This document shows, one piece after another, positions 8,696-17,900 of a DNA stretch of 64,000 bases. Source of the stretch: Flavobacterium inviolabile (GTDB taxonomy: Bacteria; Bacteroidota; Bacteroidia; Flavobacteriales; Flavobacteriaceae); contig NZ_CP058278.1 in assembly GCF_013389455.1 (NCBI RefSeq), positions 992,001-1,056,000 on the forward strand. The letters are read 5' to 3'. Each line of letters opens with the position of its first letter. The first letter of the stretch is position 1. Both the position numbers and the translations under genes were made by a program. The notes below the pieces were generated by a model. It ran no database searches, was not told the origin of the DNA, and was given only the letters and a program-made list of their open reading frames with translations.

Positions 8696-9165
8696 GCTAA
8701 GTCTGAGAGTTTCTCGTATATTAAGTTTGATTCGTATCCTTTTCGGAGCATGAAATCACAAAATTTCTTTTTCTTTTTGGCGCTATTGGTTTCTTTTATA
8801 GTGTTCCATGTTGCGACTGCTAATGTTTCAAATGTTTCGAAATATTCTTCGGGTGTAAATTCCTTAAGCGCTGTATCGATATTGTATTTAGAGATATTCC
8901 GGAATTTTAATTCGTTAATGATCCTGATTTTTCCCCATTTTTTTATCCGGTGTTTTCCTCTGGCAAAACTACAGGCAAAACGTTCTTCATTGAGGAATTT
9001 ATGCTCAATTAAATGAACGGTTATTACATCAATAGCCTGCGGGATCATGTTCATTTCCCGAAGTTTTTTGACTACTTCGTCATGACAACGATCCTGATAA
9101 CTGCAATAGTATTCCAGTTTTTTCGTAGCATCTTCAATTGTGTAGGATTTGTGATTGTTCTGCAT
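8683..9165 (-). CDS. recX: RecX family regulator of RecA
   Basis: A 160-aa helical protein with the three tandem three-helix RecX repeats. Recognisable segments are LEYYCSYQDRCHDEVVKKL near residue 20, FLNEERFACSFARGK near 60, and the C-terminal KKFCDFMLRKGYESNLIYE. RecX modulates RecA filament assembly in the cytoplasm. An ATG at 9165 is preferred; a TTG directly upstream at 9168 is also in frame. It lies 26 bp downstream of the JmjC/cupin gene on the same strand, so the two are probably cotranscribed. Confidence 0.88.
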   Translation of the reverse strand: MQNNHKSYTIEDATKKLEYYCSYQDRCHDEVVKKLREMNMIPQAIDVITVHLIEHKFLNEERFACSFARGKHRIKKWGKIRIINELKFRNISKYNIDTALKEFTPEEYFETFETLAVATWNTIKETNSAKKKKKFCDFMLRKGYESNLIYEKLSDLANQD

Positions 9166-9191
9166 CAATTTTAGCTGCTTTGAGGTTAGTT

Positions 9192-10064
9192 TTAAACGTT
9201 TATGTTGAGTTTTTTGTGTGTCTGGATAACAGCCTGTTCGTTTTTGTAATCAATCCATTCCTGTCCTTTCCATTTGCGCATAAAGTTATCAAAATGGCGC
9301 ATTACAAAAACATTGTAAGCGGCTTTGGATAAATTGGTTATTTTGCGTGGAAAAGCTCTTAAACTCATCGAGAATCCGGGAGTTAAGTACTTCATGTAAT
9401 GCCAGTATCCTTCCGGCATATACAGCATTTCCCCGTGATTAAGGTTGCAAATAAGTCCTTTAGCCTGTTTTAAAGCCGGCCATTTTTCCAAATCAGGATT
9501 GTCAAAATCGATATCTTCCCTGGAGATCAGTGCGTGCGGTACTTTGTACAGATACGGCGTCTGGTCCGGATCAAACAGGATACATTGTTTTTTTCCGTGA
9601 AAATGGAAATGCAAAATGTTAGAGTAATCAATATCGTAATGAATGAAAACCTTGGAGTTTTCTCCTCCGAAAAACAGCATTGGCAATTGTTTTACAAGGC
9701 GTAAACCAATATCTGGCCATTTGAAATCATTTCGAAGTGAAGGAACTTCCTTCATTAAGTTGTATAGGAAAATACGGTAATTTGTGGGTTTGGATTGTAA
9801 TAAGTCAATGTAGTCTGCCATTTTCATTTTGGCATGAGCCTCATTAAATCCATCTTCGTGGGAAACGGGTCTGTCATCATAAAGTGGCACCGTTTTGTCT
9901 CCCGCTATGTCTTTAATATAATTTAACTTCCATTTTTCATAAGCCGGCCAATCTTTGGTGAGCTGTTCAATGACTAAAGGTTTCTGTTTTTTTACGTAGT
10001 TGTTGTAAAAGTCTTCTTTTGAAATAGTTTTTACGCGCTCAATTTCTGTTAAATGTAAAGCCAT
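9192..10064 (-). CDS. Cupin-like / JmjC-type 2-oxoglutarate oxygenase-like protein
   Basis: A 290-aa protein of the cupin_8 (FIH/JmjC-like) type. An N-terminal segment PLVIEQLTKDWPAYEKW leads into the double-stranded beta-helix. Candidate Fe(II) ligands are His and Asp in FIHYDIDYSN, with the distal His in EGYWHYMKYL. A Lys in KKQCILFDP is placed as in 2-oxoglutarate-binding relatives. Members hydroxylate proteins or other substrates; the substrate here is unknown. It lies between bioB and recX on the minus strand. The start codon ATG at 10064 follows a leader with its own promoter box and hairpin. Confidence 0.8.
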   Translation of the reverse strand: MALHLTEIERVKTISKEDFYNNYVKKQKPLVIEQLTKDWPAYEKWKLNYIKDIAGDKTVPLYDDRPVSHEDGFNEAHAKMKMADYIDLLQSKPTNYRIFLYNLMKEVPSLRNDFKWPDIGLRLVKQLPMLFFGGENSKVFIHYDIDYSNILHFHFHGKKQCILFDPDQTPYLYKVPHALISREDIDFDNPDLEKWPALKQAKGLICNLNHGEMLYMPEGYWHYMKYLTPGFSMSLRAFPRKITNLSKAAYNVFVMRHFDNFMRKWKGQEWIDYKNEQAVIQTHKKLNINV

Positions 10065-10094
10065 AAGAAATGTTTATATTACTTATAAAAAGAT

Positions 10095-10130
10095 GCTCCT
10101 ATTTTATGCTATTAAACAGGAGCAAAGTTA
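10095..10130 (-). promoter_or_regulatory. Promoter box and leader hairpin of the cupin-recX unit
   Basis: The minus strand has TAACTTTG at 10130-10123 (fits TAnnTTTG). Just downstream, GCTCCT (10095-10100) and AGGAGC (10118-10123) can pair across a 17-nt loop, at the start of the predicted mRNA. There is no clear -33 box. Confidence 0.4.
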
Positions 10131-10200
10131 AGAAAGCTTTATCTTATCGTAAAATTATTTTAAATTAAAATAAATTAAAAATTTAAAAAGTTTTCCAGGT

Positions 10201-11292
10201 TTATTTTTTTGCTGAGGCTTCCAGATTCCGTTCTATAGTGTGTCCTGGTCTTGACCATTTTGGTTTTTCTCCTAAGGCCTGGAATTTAGAATCTTCGGCT
10301 TCAACCGTTTCCGGCTGCATTAATTTTATAAATGGTTTCTGTGGTTGTAAGCCAAGCATTTCAAACATTTTCATGTCTTCGTTTACATCCGGGTTTGGCG
10401 TGGTTAACAGCTTGTCTCCGGCAAAGATAGAGTTTGCTCCGGCAAAGAAACACATGGCCTGTCCTTCTCTTGACATTTGTGTTCTTCCTGCAGAAAGACG
10501 TACCTGTGTTTCCGGCATGATGATTCTGGTTGTGGCAACCATTCGGATCATTTCCCAGATTTCTACCGGTTTTTCTTCTTCCATTGGTGTTCCTTCAACG
10601 GCTACTAAGGCATTGATCGGAACAGATTCCGGTTGTGGGTTCAAGGTGGACAGTGCTACCAGCATTCCGGCTCTGTCTTCGATACTTTCTCCCATTCCGA
10701 TGATTCCGCCGCTGCAAACAGTAACGTTGGTTTTTCTTACGTTTTCAATGGTTTGTAAACGGTCTTCAAAACCTCTGGTTGAAATAACTTCTTTATAGTA
10801 TTCTTCCGAAGTATCCAGGTTGTGGTTGTAAGCATATAAACCTGCTTCGGCCAAACGATGTGCCTGATTTTCGGTAAGCATTCCCAGCGTACAGCAAACT
10901 TCCATGTCCAGTTTGTTGATGGTTCTTACCATTTCCAGAACCTGGTCAAATTCCGGTCCGTCTTTAACGTTTCTCCATGCTGCTCCCATGCAAACACGGG
11001 ATGATCCGCTTGACTTTGCTCTTAAAGCCTGTGCTTTTACCTGCTGAACAGTCATTAAGTCATTTCCTTCAACACTAGTGTGGTATCGTGCTGCCTGAGG
11101 ACAATAACCACAGTCTTCAGGACAACCTCCTGTTTTGATCGATAATAGTGTGGAAACTTGTACTGTATTTGGGTCGTGATTTTTTCGGTGTATTGTTGCT
11201 GCTTCGAAAAGCAAATCCATTAAAGGCTTATTGTAAATATCAATAATCTCTTCTTTTGTCCAATTGTGTTTTGTTGCGCTCATCCTTAGCAT
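10201..11292 (-). CDS. bioB: Biotin synthase (radical SAM)
   Basis: Inserts sulfur into dethiobiotin, the last step of biotin synthesis. The radical-SAM cluster motif GGCPEDCGYCPQ provides Cys57, Cys61 and Cys64. YNHNLDTSEE and the C-terminal FAGANSIFAGDKLLTT segment are BioB signatures carrying ligands of the second Fe-S cluster. The 363-aa length is normal. Two in-frame ATGs exist (11292 and 11283); MSATKHNW from 11283 may be the true start because the predicted transcript begins near 11299. It has its own promoter and is separate from the bioF and bioA units. Confidence 0.95.
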   Translation of the reverse strand: MLRMSATKHNWTKEEIIDIYNKPLMDLLFEAATIHRKNHDPNTVQVSTLLSIKTGGCPEDCGYCPQAARYHTSVEGNDLMTVQQVKAQALRAKSSGSSRVCMGAAWRNVKDGPEFDQVLEMVRTINKLDMEVCCTLGMLTENQAHRLAEAGLYAYNHNLDTSEEYYKEVISTRGFEDRLQTIENVRKTNVTVCSGGIIGMGESIEDRAGMLVALSTLNPQPESVPINALVAVEGTPMEEEKPVEIWEMIRMVATTRIIMPETQVRLSAGRTQMSREGQAMCFFAGANSIFAGDKLLTTPNPDVNEDMKMFEMLGLQPQKPFIKLMQPETVEAEDSKFQALGEKPKWSRPGHTIERNLEASAKK

Positions 11293-11305
11293 TTTTTTGA
11301 TGCTT

Positions 11306-11313
11306 CAAAAGTA
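11306..11313 (-). promoter_or_regulatory. Bacteroidota -7 box for bioB
   Basis: The minus strand reads TACTTTTG, the same box sequence as at bioF. Transcription would start near 11299, giving a leader of 7 or 16 nt. No -33 TTTG is visible at the right distance. I saw no palindromic biotin operator shared with bioF or bioA. Confidence 0.45.
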
Positions 11314-11707
11314 GGGAATTTGATTATAAGTATGAAATTTTGTTTGTTTCTGAATTTTGATGCGATTGGTGAATTTTTTTATTTTTTATTACTTGTTTTG
11401 AGATGCTGACTTTTTGTAGGATTCACAAGGGTTTTAGGATACTTTTTGTAGTGTTTTTTCTAAAAAATAACATTTTAGTATTATAATTTTTACACAAGAG
11501 GCTTTTTTCTTAGAAAGAAAATTTTATTTTTGTGAGAATTTTAACAAGTAATACTACGTGCTTTAACATGGGTGTAGTAACTAATGCCTTAGTTGTGAAA
11601 AGGTAAAGGGGTGTTTTTTAGGCACTTTAACACTAAGGAAGAAGAATTTTAGATAAGAAATCAATGGTGATTCGAAATGAAATACATAGTTTGTCTAAAT
11701 AAAAAAT
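11314..11707. other. Intergenic region upstream of the Rhs operon
   Basis: AT-rich spacer between divergent bioB and the Rhs operon. TATTTTTG at 11525-11532 fits the Bacteroidota -7 box on the plus strand and would give a leader of about 170 nt. I see no RNA gene or repeat. The long leader could hold regulation, but no riboswitch is recognised. Confidence 0.4.
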
Positions 11708-12313
11708 ATGCGGGTGTATAAAAAACTACTTTTCATATTTTTTGTTTTTTCACTGTTTTCTTGTAAAAAAGAAAAGACAACAACGGGCAGGGATGATTCA
11801 GAAATCCGCTCCCGTTATTTTCAGTTAGAGAAAATCGGCTGGAAATCGCGCGAATATTCCCAAAAAGTAGACGATATCAATTTTACGGCTACCGAAGTGC
11901 CAATTCAATATTACATTTTAAAAGACCAGGGAACGACTGATCTGTTTAAAGTGGACTCCCTGTATGAAGCTAACAAACAGGAACGGGTAGTTGAGTTTAC
12001 GTTTCGTCAGGATCAGGAAAAAGATCTTTTGTCCGATCAATTTACCGGATTGCCTTATGCCGATGCGGTTAAATATATGGCGTTTGCCATCAATAACGAT
12101 TTTTATGTGGTTACTTCCAAAAATGATACGATACCATGTAACGGCGTTTCCTTCGAGCGCAATTATAAAATAGCACCTTTCCAGAAAGTTGTGTTGTTTT
12201 TCTCCGGTATCGATCCCAATGAGAAAATTCAATTGGTTTATAAAGACAAGTTATTCCGTAAAGGAACATTGAAGTTTAAGTTTAAAGACACATTTACAGA
12301 AATATTATTATGA
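11708..12313 (+). CDS. Small lipoprotein, first gene of the Rhs operon
   Basis: A 201-aa protein with signal MRVYKKLLFIFFVFSLFSC; the lipobox LFSC gives lipidated Cys19, followed by a charged KKEK stretch that favours inner or outer membrane retention. The mature part is beta-rich with no recognised domain. The stop overlaps the start of the 1860-aa Rhs-like gene by four bases (ATGA), which implies coupled translation. It may be an assembly or anchoring factor for the large surface proteins (inference). Confidence 0.75.
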   Translation: MRVYKKLLFIFFVFSLFSCKKEKTTTGRDDSEIRSRYFQLEKIGWKSREYSQKVDDINFTATEVPIQYYILKDQGTTDLFKVDSLYEANKQERVVEFTFRQDQEKDLLSDQFTGLPYADAVKYMAFAINNDFYVVTSKNDTIPCNGVSFERNYKIAPFQKVVLFFSGIDPNEKIQLVYKDKLFRKGTLKFKFKDTFTEILL

Positions 12314-15300
12314 TTCAAAAAATCAGAACGAGTAAGGTTACAAAAGTCGTTGCTATTTATTTAGCGATGATGTTGTTTTTAGAAATGGTTCAGCCAATGG
12401 CAGCGTATGCTTTAACCAATGGTCCTTCACAACCGGAGTTTGAATCGTTTACACCTATTGATACTTCCGATATGGTCGATCTGGCCAGCGGTGATCTTAA
12501 CTACAATATCCCGATTATGGATGTAGGAGGGTATCCGTTAAACCTGGCATACAATACCGGAATTACCATGGATCAGGAAGCTTCATGGGTTGGTTTAGGC
12601 TGGGATTTGAATGTCGGGCAGATTAACCGACAAATGCGCGGTTTGCCGGATGATTTCAAAGGAGATGAGATGATCTATGAAAACAATATGAAAGACAATG
12701 TGACCATCGGGTCGAATGCAAACTTCTTCCTGGCTGGATTTGGCATTGGCGAGATGGCCATTCCAAGTATCGGACTTGGGGTGAAGTATAACAATTACGA
12801 CGGTTTTGGATTCTCAGTTAATGGTGGTCTGAGTTATCAGATCAGTGATAACCTTTCTGTAGGGATGAATATGGAGTCTTCGTCTTCTGAAGGTGTTTCG
12901 GTATCACCAAGTGTGTCGTTCGATAAAAAGAAAACCGATAAAGATAAAAAGGATTATACATTAACCGGAAGTGTCGGAGTGAGCTTAAACAGCCGAAAAG
13001 GACTGGAAACACTATCGATGTCGTATAAGTCGACTAAGAATAACACCAATCTTAAAAATATAAAAGATAAGCGTGATGAATTGTCAGGCTCATTGTCGTT
13101 TGGGGATGCGTCTTTTACACCAACAAAACGCGTTGGAATGGTGTCGTCTAACTATATGTTTGGTGTGAATGTGGAAGGTGAGTTTTGGGGAGTGGAACCG
13201 GGAATGAAGTTTTCCGGATACCGAACCAGTCAGGGTATTAAAAGTTCTGAAAAATATAAAATAGAAAGAGGCTATGGTTATGAAAACAGCTATAGTGCAG
13301 GAAGTACTGATATCTTAGATTTTAACAGAGAAAAAGACAGAACGTTTAATAAAAATACAACCTCATTACCGGTTACCAATAATACATACGATTTGTATAG
13401 TATTCAGGGACAAGGAGTGTCGGGAATGTATCGTCCGTATAAATCACAAGTAGGTTTTGTATATGATAATTATGTACAGGACGATACAAATGGAGGAAGT
13501 TTAGGTCTTGAATTTGGAGCCGGTGGCGGTGTTCACTTTGGTTTCGATGCCACGATTACAAAAGGGAACAGTGCGACAGGATTGTGGGTGAGCAGTAATC
13601 CTGCTTTGGCACGATTTAGAGAGAAAGTGAATGGTAACCGATTGGATTATGAAAAAGTGTTTTTCAAAAACATCGGTGGAAACCATGTTGATAAAGAATT
13701 AAACTTATTCGATAGCGAATTGGGAGCTTATGATCCGATTAAACTTGAAATCGGAGGATCTAAGTTTTCAAGAAATACGATGCTGAACTATTCCAGAAAC
13801 GGCAGTTATTTACCGGGAGCCAGCTATGTGAAAAGACAAGGGCGTTTGGGTAGAAATCAGGTTATCCAAAAATTAACCCGTACGGAAGCACAAAAATTTG
13901 GTTTTAAAACCCAATTTAGCCCGTACTCATTAGCTGGAAAACACGATCATCATACTTCAGAAGTACGAGTTATAAAAGAAGGTGGTGAACGCTATATCTA
14001 CGGACGAGCAGCGTATAACTCCATTAAGAGAGAAGCTACGTTTGACGTGGGAAGTAATCCGGGGGTAAACTGTTCTAAAGGAATGGTAAATTATAACCCG
14101 GGTAGTGATAACTCAGCCAATAACAGTAAAGATGGTGATCAGTATTTTAACCGGGTTACAACTCCGGCCTATGCGCACACGTATCTGTTAACATCTGTTT
14201 TGTCGTCCGATTATCAGGATTTAAAAGATGACGGTCCTACGGATGACGATTTAGGAACCTATACCAAGTTTACCTATAATAATACACAACCGTATAAATG
14301 GCGTATTCCGTTTAAAGAAAATGTAGCCAATTATGACGAAGGTTTACGTTCCAGTAAAAAGGATAATAAAGGAAACTATCAGTATGGTGAAAAAGAAATG
14401 CTTTATATCAAAAAAATTGAAACGAAAACACACGTTGCTATTTTTGAGATTTCACCACGTAAAGATGCCTATGGTGTAAAAGGTGAAAACGGAGGTATTG
14501 GACTGGATTCCAAATCGTATAAACTGGATAAAATTTCATTGTATTCGAAACCGGAATACCTGGCGAATCCGACTGGTGCAACACCTATTAAAGTGGCGCA
14601 TTTCGAATATGACTACAGTTTGTGTCAGGGGGTTGAAAACCACGAAAACGCAAACATGTCGGGTGGCGCGTACGACGGTCAAAAAGGAAAACTGACGCTA
14701 AAAAAACTATACTTTACCTATAAGAAATCCAATATGGGTAAATACGCACCGTATACTTTTAATTACGGGTATAATCCTTCTTACGATATGAAGGCTTATG
14801 ATATCTGGGGGAATTACAAACCGACTGCCGCAAATGTGGGCTGCGGAACAAACGATGCGTTGTCGAATACCGAATACGGATATGTGGATCAAAAAGACAG
14901 AGCTGCTGCCAATCAATATGCATCGGCCTGGTTAATCAATAATATTAGTTTGCCATCCGGCGGTAGAATTGAAATGAATTATGAGGCCGACGATTATGGC
15001 CATGTCCAGGATCGCGATGTGATGGAAATGTTTAAAGTAGTAGGAGCCGGTAGTGCGCCATTAACATCCCTAAGCCAGTTAAACAATACAAAACTATATG
15101 AATCATTTAATCCTTCGCGTTATTTGTACATCAAATTAGACGACTCTAATTTTCAAGACTTCCATGAGCGTTATATCAAGCCAATACAAAATGACCCGGT
15201 TTATTTTAGGTTTTTAGTGAATATGGCGCAAAATGATAATAACAAATACGATTATGTGACGGGGTATCTAAACGTGGTCAAAAATCAAACCTATAACTTT

Positions 15301-17892
15301 ATTCAGGATGGTAACGGTGATAGTTATGTGTCTATCAAAATCGAAATGGTAAACCAGGGCGACGGTGGTAATCCGGAAGTGAATCCGATATCGAAAGCGG
15401 GTTGGTATTTCGGAAGACAAAACCTGAACCGCGTGGTGTATAGTATGAACAATGAAGAGGACACTAACAATCTTGAAGGGGTTGTTATGGAACTTATCGG
15501 TTGGATGCCAACGTTGTTGGATATTTTCAAAAGTCCAAATGGAAAACTAAAAGAGAAAGGAATTGCCAGCAAATTTATCTCCGGAAAATCATGGATTCGT
15601 TTAATGCAGCCGAACCGTGAAAAAATCGGTGGCGGTAGTCGTGTAAAAGAAGTTAAAATGCATGACGAATGGCAGATAATGACCGATAATCCAAGTGATG
15701 AGCTATACAAACAGCATTACGGTCAGGTATATACCTACAAAACAGAGCAAGGGAAGACATCCGGAGTGGCGAGTTATGAGCCGATTGGGGCAAAAGACAA
15801 TCCTTTTGTGGAGCCTTTCTACGATAAAACCACTAAGAGTTTATTGTTAGGTCCTGAAACCGAAAACTATATCGAAAAACCTTTTGGGGAATCGTTTTTC
15901 CCATCGCCAAAAGTTACCTATAGTCGGGTGACGGTTAAAAACCTTGAAAGAGGAAAAGCATTAGGACCGCGTGATCCTGCTATGGTAAAACGACACGCTA
16001 CAGGACATGTGGTAACCGAATTCTATACGACTTACGATTATCCTACCGTGGTGAGTTATACCCCGATGTCATCGCGTTATGATAAATCGGATATCCTGGC
16101 GAGTTTGTTAAAAATCAATGTTAGAGATCATTTAACATTGTCTCAGGGATACTCGATTCATACCAATGATATGGATGGTAAAATGAAGAGCCAGCGTATT
16201 TATGCCGAAGGACAAACGGCCTTTATTTCCGGAGTGGATTATAAATACAAGGAATCGCCAAATACGCCTAAGAATCTGGGGAAACTAAACAATGTGGTGA
16301 CTACGATTGACGGTTCCGGAAAGATCGGTTTAAAACTGGTAGGTGTGGATTACGATGTGATCAACGACTTTAGAGAAAGTAAATCGGTAACACAAACGGC
16401 CGGAATTCACTTTAATACCGCTGGTATTCCGTTGTTTATGGTTTTTGTGATTATACCGGTTCCGCTACCGAGTTATTCGAAACACGAAAATCAGATCCGA
16501 ACTGCGGTAACGACAAAAGTGATTCATACAAGTGGTATTCTGTCTGAAAAAATTGCCTATGATGCCGGCGCGAAAGTGTCTACTAGAAATACGGCATGGG
16601 ATGCCGATACCGGACAGGTATTGTTGACACAAACGACCAATGAATATAACGATAATTACCACAGTTTTACCTTCCCGGCATACTGGGCATATAAAGGAAT
16701 GGGGCAGGTAGCGAAAAATATCGGATTGGAATGTAGTATTTCTACTAACGACAACACCGATAGATATAAAATAGATGGTTATTATGCCGCCGATTATTTA
16801 ATGGATGGTGATGAAGTATGGATTACTGGTATGAATAGAATGGAACAGGATAAAACCCTTTTTGCCTGGGTGGTTAAAACGAGCGGAGATAAATTTATGC
16901 TGATCGATCGAAACGGTTTGCGTGTAACGCGAGATCACATCCTGTTTGGTAAAATGAAGGTAATCCGATCCGGTTATCGAAACATGTTGGAAGATCCTAT
17001 GGCTGGAGTAACGTCGATTAGAAATCCGCTTTATAAATATAGCGGAAATGATCCGGAGTTTGCAATATTGAGATCAAACATAGGACCGACTCCGTATCTC
17101 TCAGCAGACTATAATAAGCACAGAATCATCGCGGCCTCGGCAGTAGAATACAATAATATCTGGGCGGCGCAATGTGAATGTGATTTGCCAAGAATGACTT
17201 ATGAAAACGGAAACCTTGTTTTTGAATATGAAAAAGACAACAATACCGGTGACCCGGATGATATTGCCGCCAACTCGTATAACCCGTATTTGTATAATGT
17301 ATTAGGAAACTGGAGAGCTAATAAATCGTATGCGTATTTGACCGGAAGAAATTTCACGCCAAATGCGAATGATCTGAATCCAACGCTTCGAAAAACAGGT
17401 TTCTTTAACAATTTTGATCCGTTCTATGTTTACAGTGCAGCAACGGGCAAGTGGGAGAAGAATTTAATCTATGCCGGTTTTGGTAAATGGACTTTTGCTT
17501 CCCAAGTGACGCAATATAATCCATATGGCCAGGAAGTGGAAAATAAAGATGCCTTAAATCGTTATTCGTCGGCACTTTACGGTTATAATAATCGTTTCCC
17601 AATGGCGGTGGCATCCAATGCAAAATATAAAGAAATGGCTTTTGACGGCTTTGAAGATTATGATTTCTCTACCTGTCTGACGTCGGCCCATTTTAATTTC
17701 CATGGACTACTTAAACCAAATGAAGTAACCGTTTCGTCGAAACAATCACATACCGGTAGAAAGAGTTTGAAAATTGAGGCAGGGAAAAAAGCGCTGCTTA
17801 AAAAACAGGTGGTTTCCTGTGTGGAAGTACAAAGTCCTACAGCGAAAGTGAAACCGGCAGATAAAGTATTAGCTAAAGACATTAAAAAATAG
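12310..17892 (+). CDS. Giant SpvB/Rhs-like exported protein
   Basis: An 1860-aa protein. A hydrophobic N-terminal segment (about residues 12-37) acts as a signal or anchor. It is followed by the Rhs/SpvB-type opening VDLASGDLNYNIPI and WVGLGWDLNVGQINRQMRG. A Gly/Ser-rich beta-barrel-like stretch (about 150-330) with many aromatic-alternating strands resembles outer-membrane or shell beta structure. The middle and end are beta-rich, with a late TGRKSLKIEAGK module resembling the sugar-binding-like segments in Rhs partners. Canonical YD repeats are absent. It lies in one operon with the VWA protein and the YD-repeat Rhs, and may supply the N-terminal part of a split Rhs shell or Tc-like cage (inference). 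Function unproven. Confidence 0.75.
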   Translation: MIQKIRTSKVTKVVAIYLAMMLFLEMVQPMAAYALTNGPSQPEFESFTPIDTSDMVDLASGDLNYNIPIMDVGGYPLNLAYNTGITMDQEASWVGLGWDLNVGQINRQMRGLPDDFKGDEMIYENNMKDNVTIGSNANFFLAGFGIGEMAIPSIGLGVKYNNYDGFGFSVNGGLSYQISDNLSVGMNMESSSSEGVSVSPSVSFDKKKTDKDKKDYTLTGSVGVSLNSRKGLETLSMSYKSTKNNTNLKNIKDKRDELSGSLSFGDASFTPTKRVGMVSSNYMFGVNVEGEFWGVEPGMKFSGYRTSQGIKSSEKYKIERGYGYENSYSAGSTDILDFNREKDRTFNKNTTSLPVTNNTYDLYSIQGQGVSGMYRPYKSQVGFVYDNYVQDDTNGGSLGLEFGAGGGVHFGFDATITKGNSATGLWVSSNPALARFREKVNGNRLDYEKVFFKNIGGNHVDKELNLFDSELGAYDPIKLEIGGSKFSRNTMLNYSRNGSYLPGASYVKRQGRLGRNQVIQKLTRTEAQKFGFKTQFSPYSLAGKHDHHTSEVRVIKEGGERYIYGRAAYNSIKREATFDVGSNPGVNCSKGMVNYNPGSDNSANNSKDGDQYFNRVTTPAYAHTYLLTSVLSSDYQDLKDDGPTDDDLGTYTKFTYNNTQPYKWRIPFKENVANYDEGLRSSKKDNKGNYQYGEKEMLYIKKIETKTHVAIFEISPRKDAYGVKGENGGIGLDSKSYKLDKISLYSKPEYLANPTGATPIKVAHFEYDYSLCQGVENHENANMSGGAYDGQKGKLTLKKLYFTYKKSNMGKYAPYTFNYGYNPSYDMKAYDIWGNYKPTAANVGCGTNDALSNTEYGYVDQKDRAAANQYASAWLINNISLPSGGRIEMNYEADDYGHVQDRDVMEMFKVVGAGSAPLTSLSQLNNTKLYESFNPSRYLYIKLDDSNFQDFHERYIKPIQNDPVYFRFLVNMAQNDNNKYDYVTGYLNVVKNQTYNFIQDGNGDSYVSIKIEMVNQGDGGNPEVNPISKAGWYFGRQNLNRVVYSMNNEEDTNNLEGVVMELIGWMPTLLDIFKSPNGKLKEKGIASKFISGKSWIRLMQPNREKIGGGSRVKEVKMHDEWQIMTDNPSDELYKQHYGQVYTYKTEQGKTSGVASYEPIGAKDNPFVEPFYDKTTKSLLLGPETENYIEKPFGESFFPSPKVTYSRVTVKNLERGKALGPRDPAMVKRHATGHVVTEFYTTYDYPTVVSYTPMSSRYDKSDILASLLKINVRDHLTLSQGYSIHTNDMDGKMKSQRIYAEGQTAFISGVDYKYKESPNTPKNLGKLNNVVTTIDGSGKIGLKLVGVDYDVINDFRESKSVTQTAGIHFNTAGIPLFMVFVIIPVPLPSYSKHENQIRTAVTTKVIHTSGILSEKIAYDAGAKVSTRNTAWDADTGQVLLTQTTNEYNDNYHSFTFPAYWAYKGMGQVAKNIGLECSISTNDNTDRYKIDGYYAADYLMDGDEVWITGMNRMEQDKTLFAWVVKTSGDKFMLIDRNGLRVTRDHILFGKMKVIRSGYRNMLEDPMAGVTSIRNPLYKYSGNDPEFAILRSNIGPTPYLSADYNKHRIIAASAVEYNNIWAAQCECDLPRMTYENGNLVFEYEKDNNTGDPDDIAANSYNPYLYNVLGNWRANKSYAYLTGRNFTPNANDLNPTLRKTGFFNNFDPFYVYSAATGKWEKNLIYAGFGKWTFASQVTQYNPYGQEVENKDALNRYSSALYGYNNRFPMAVASNAKYKEMAFDGFEDYDFSTCLTSAHFNFHGLLKPNEVTVSSKQSHTGRKSLKIEAGKKALLKKQVVSCVEVQSPTAKVKPADKVLAKDIKK

Positions 17893-17900
17893 TAGTAGAG

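Noticed and set aside
10238..10798. Plus-strand ORF of 186 codons
   Set aside because: Antisense to bioB, which has full family motifs.
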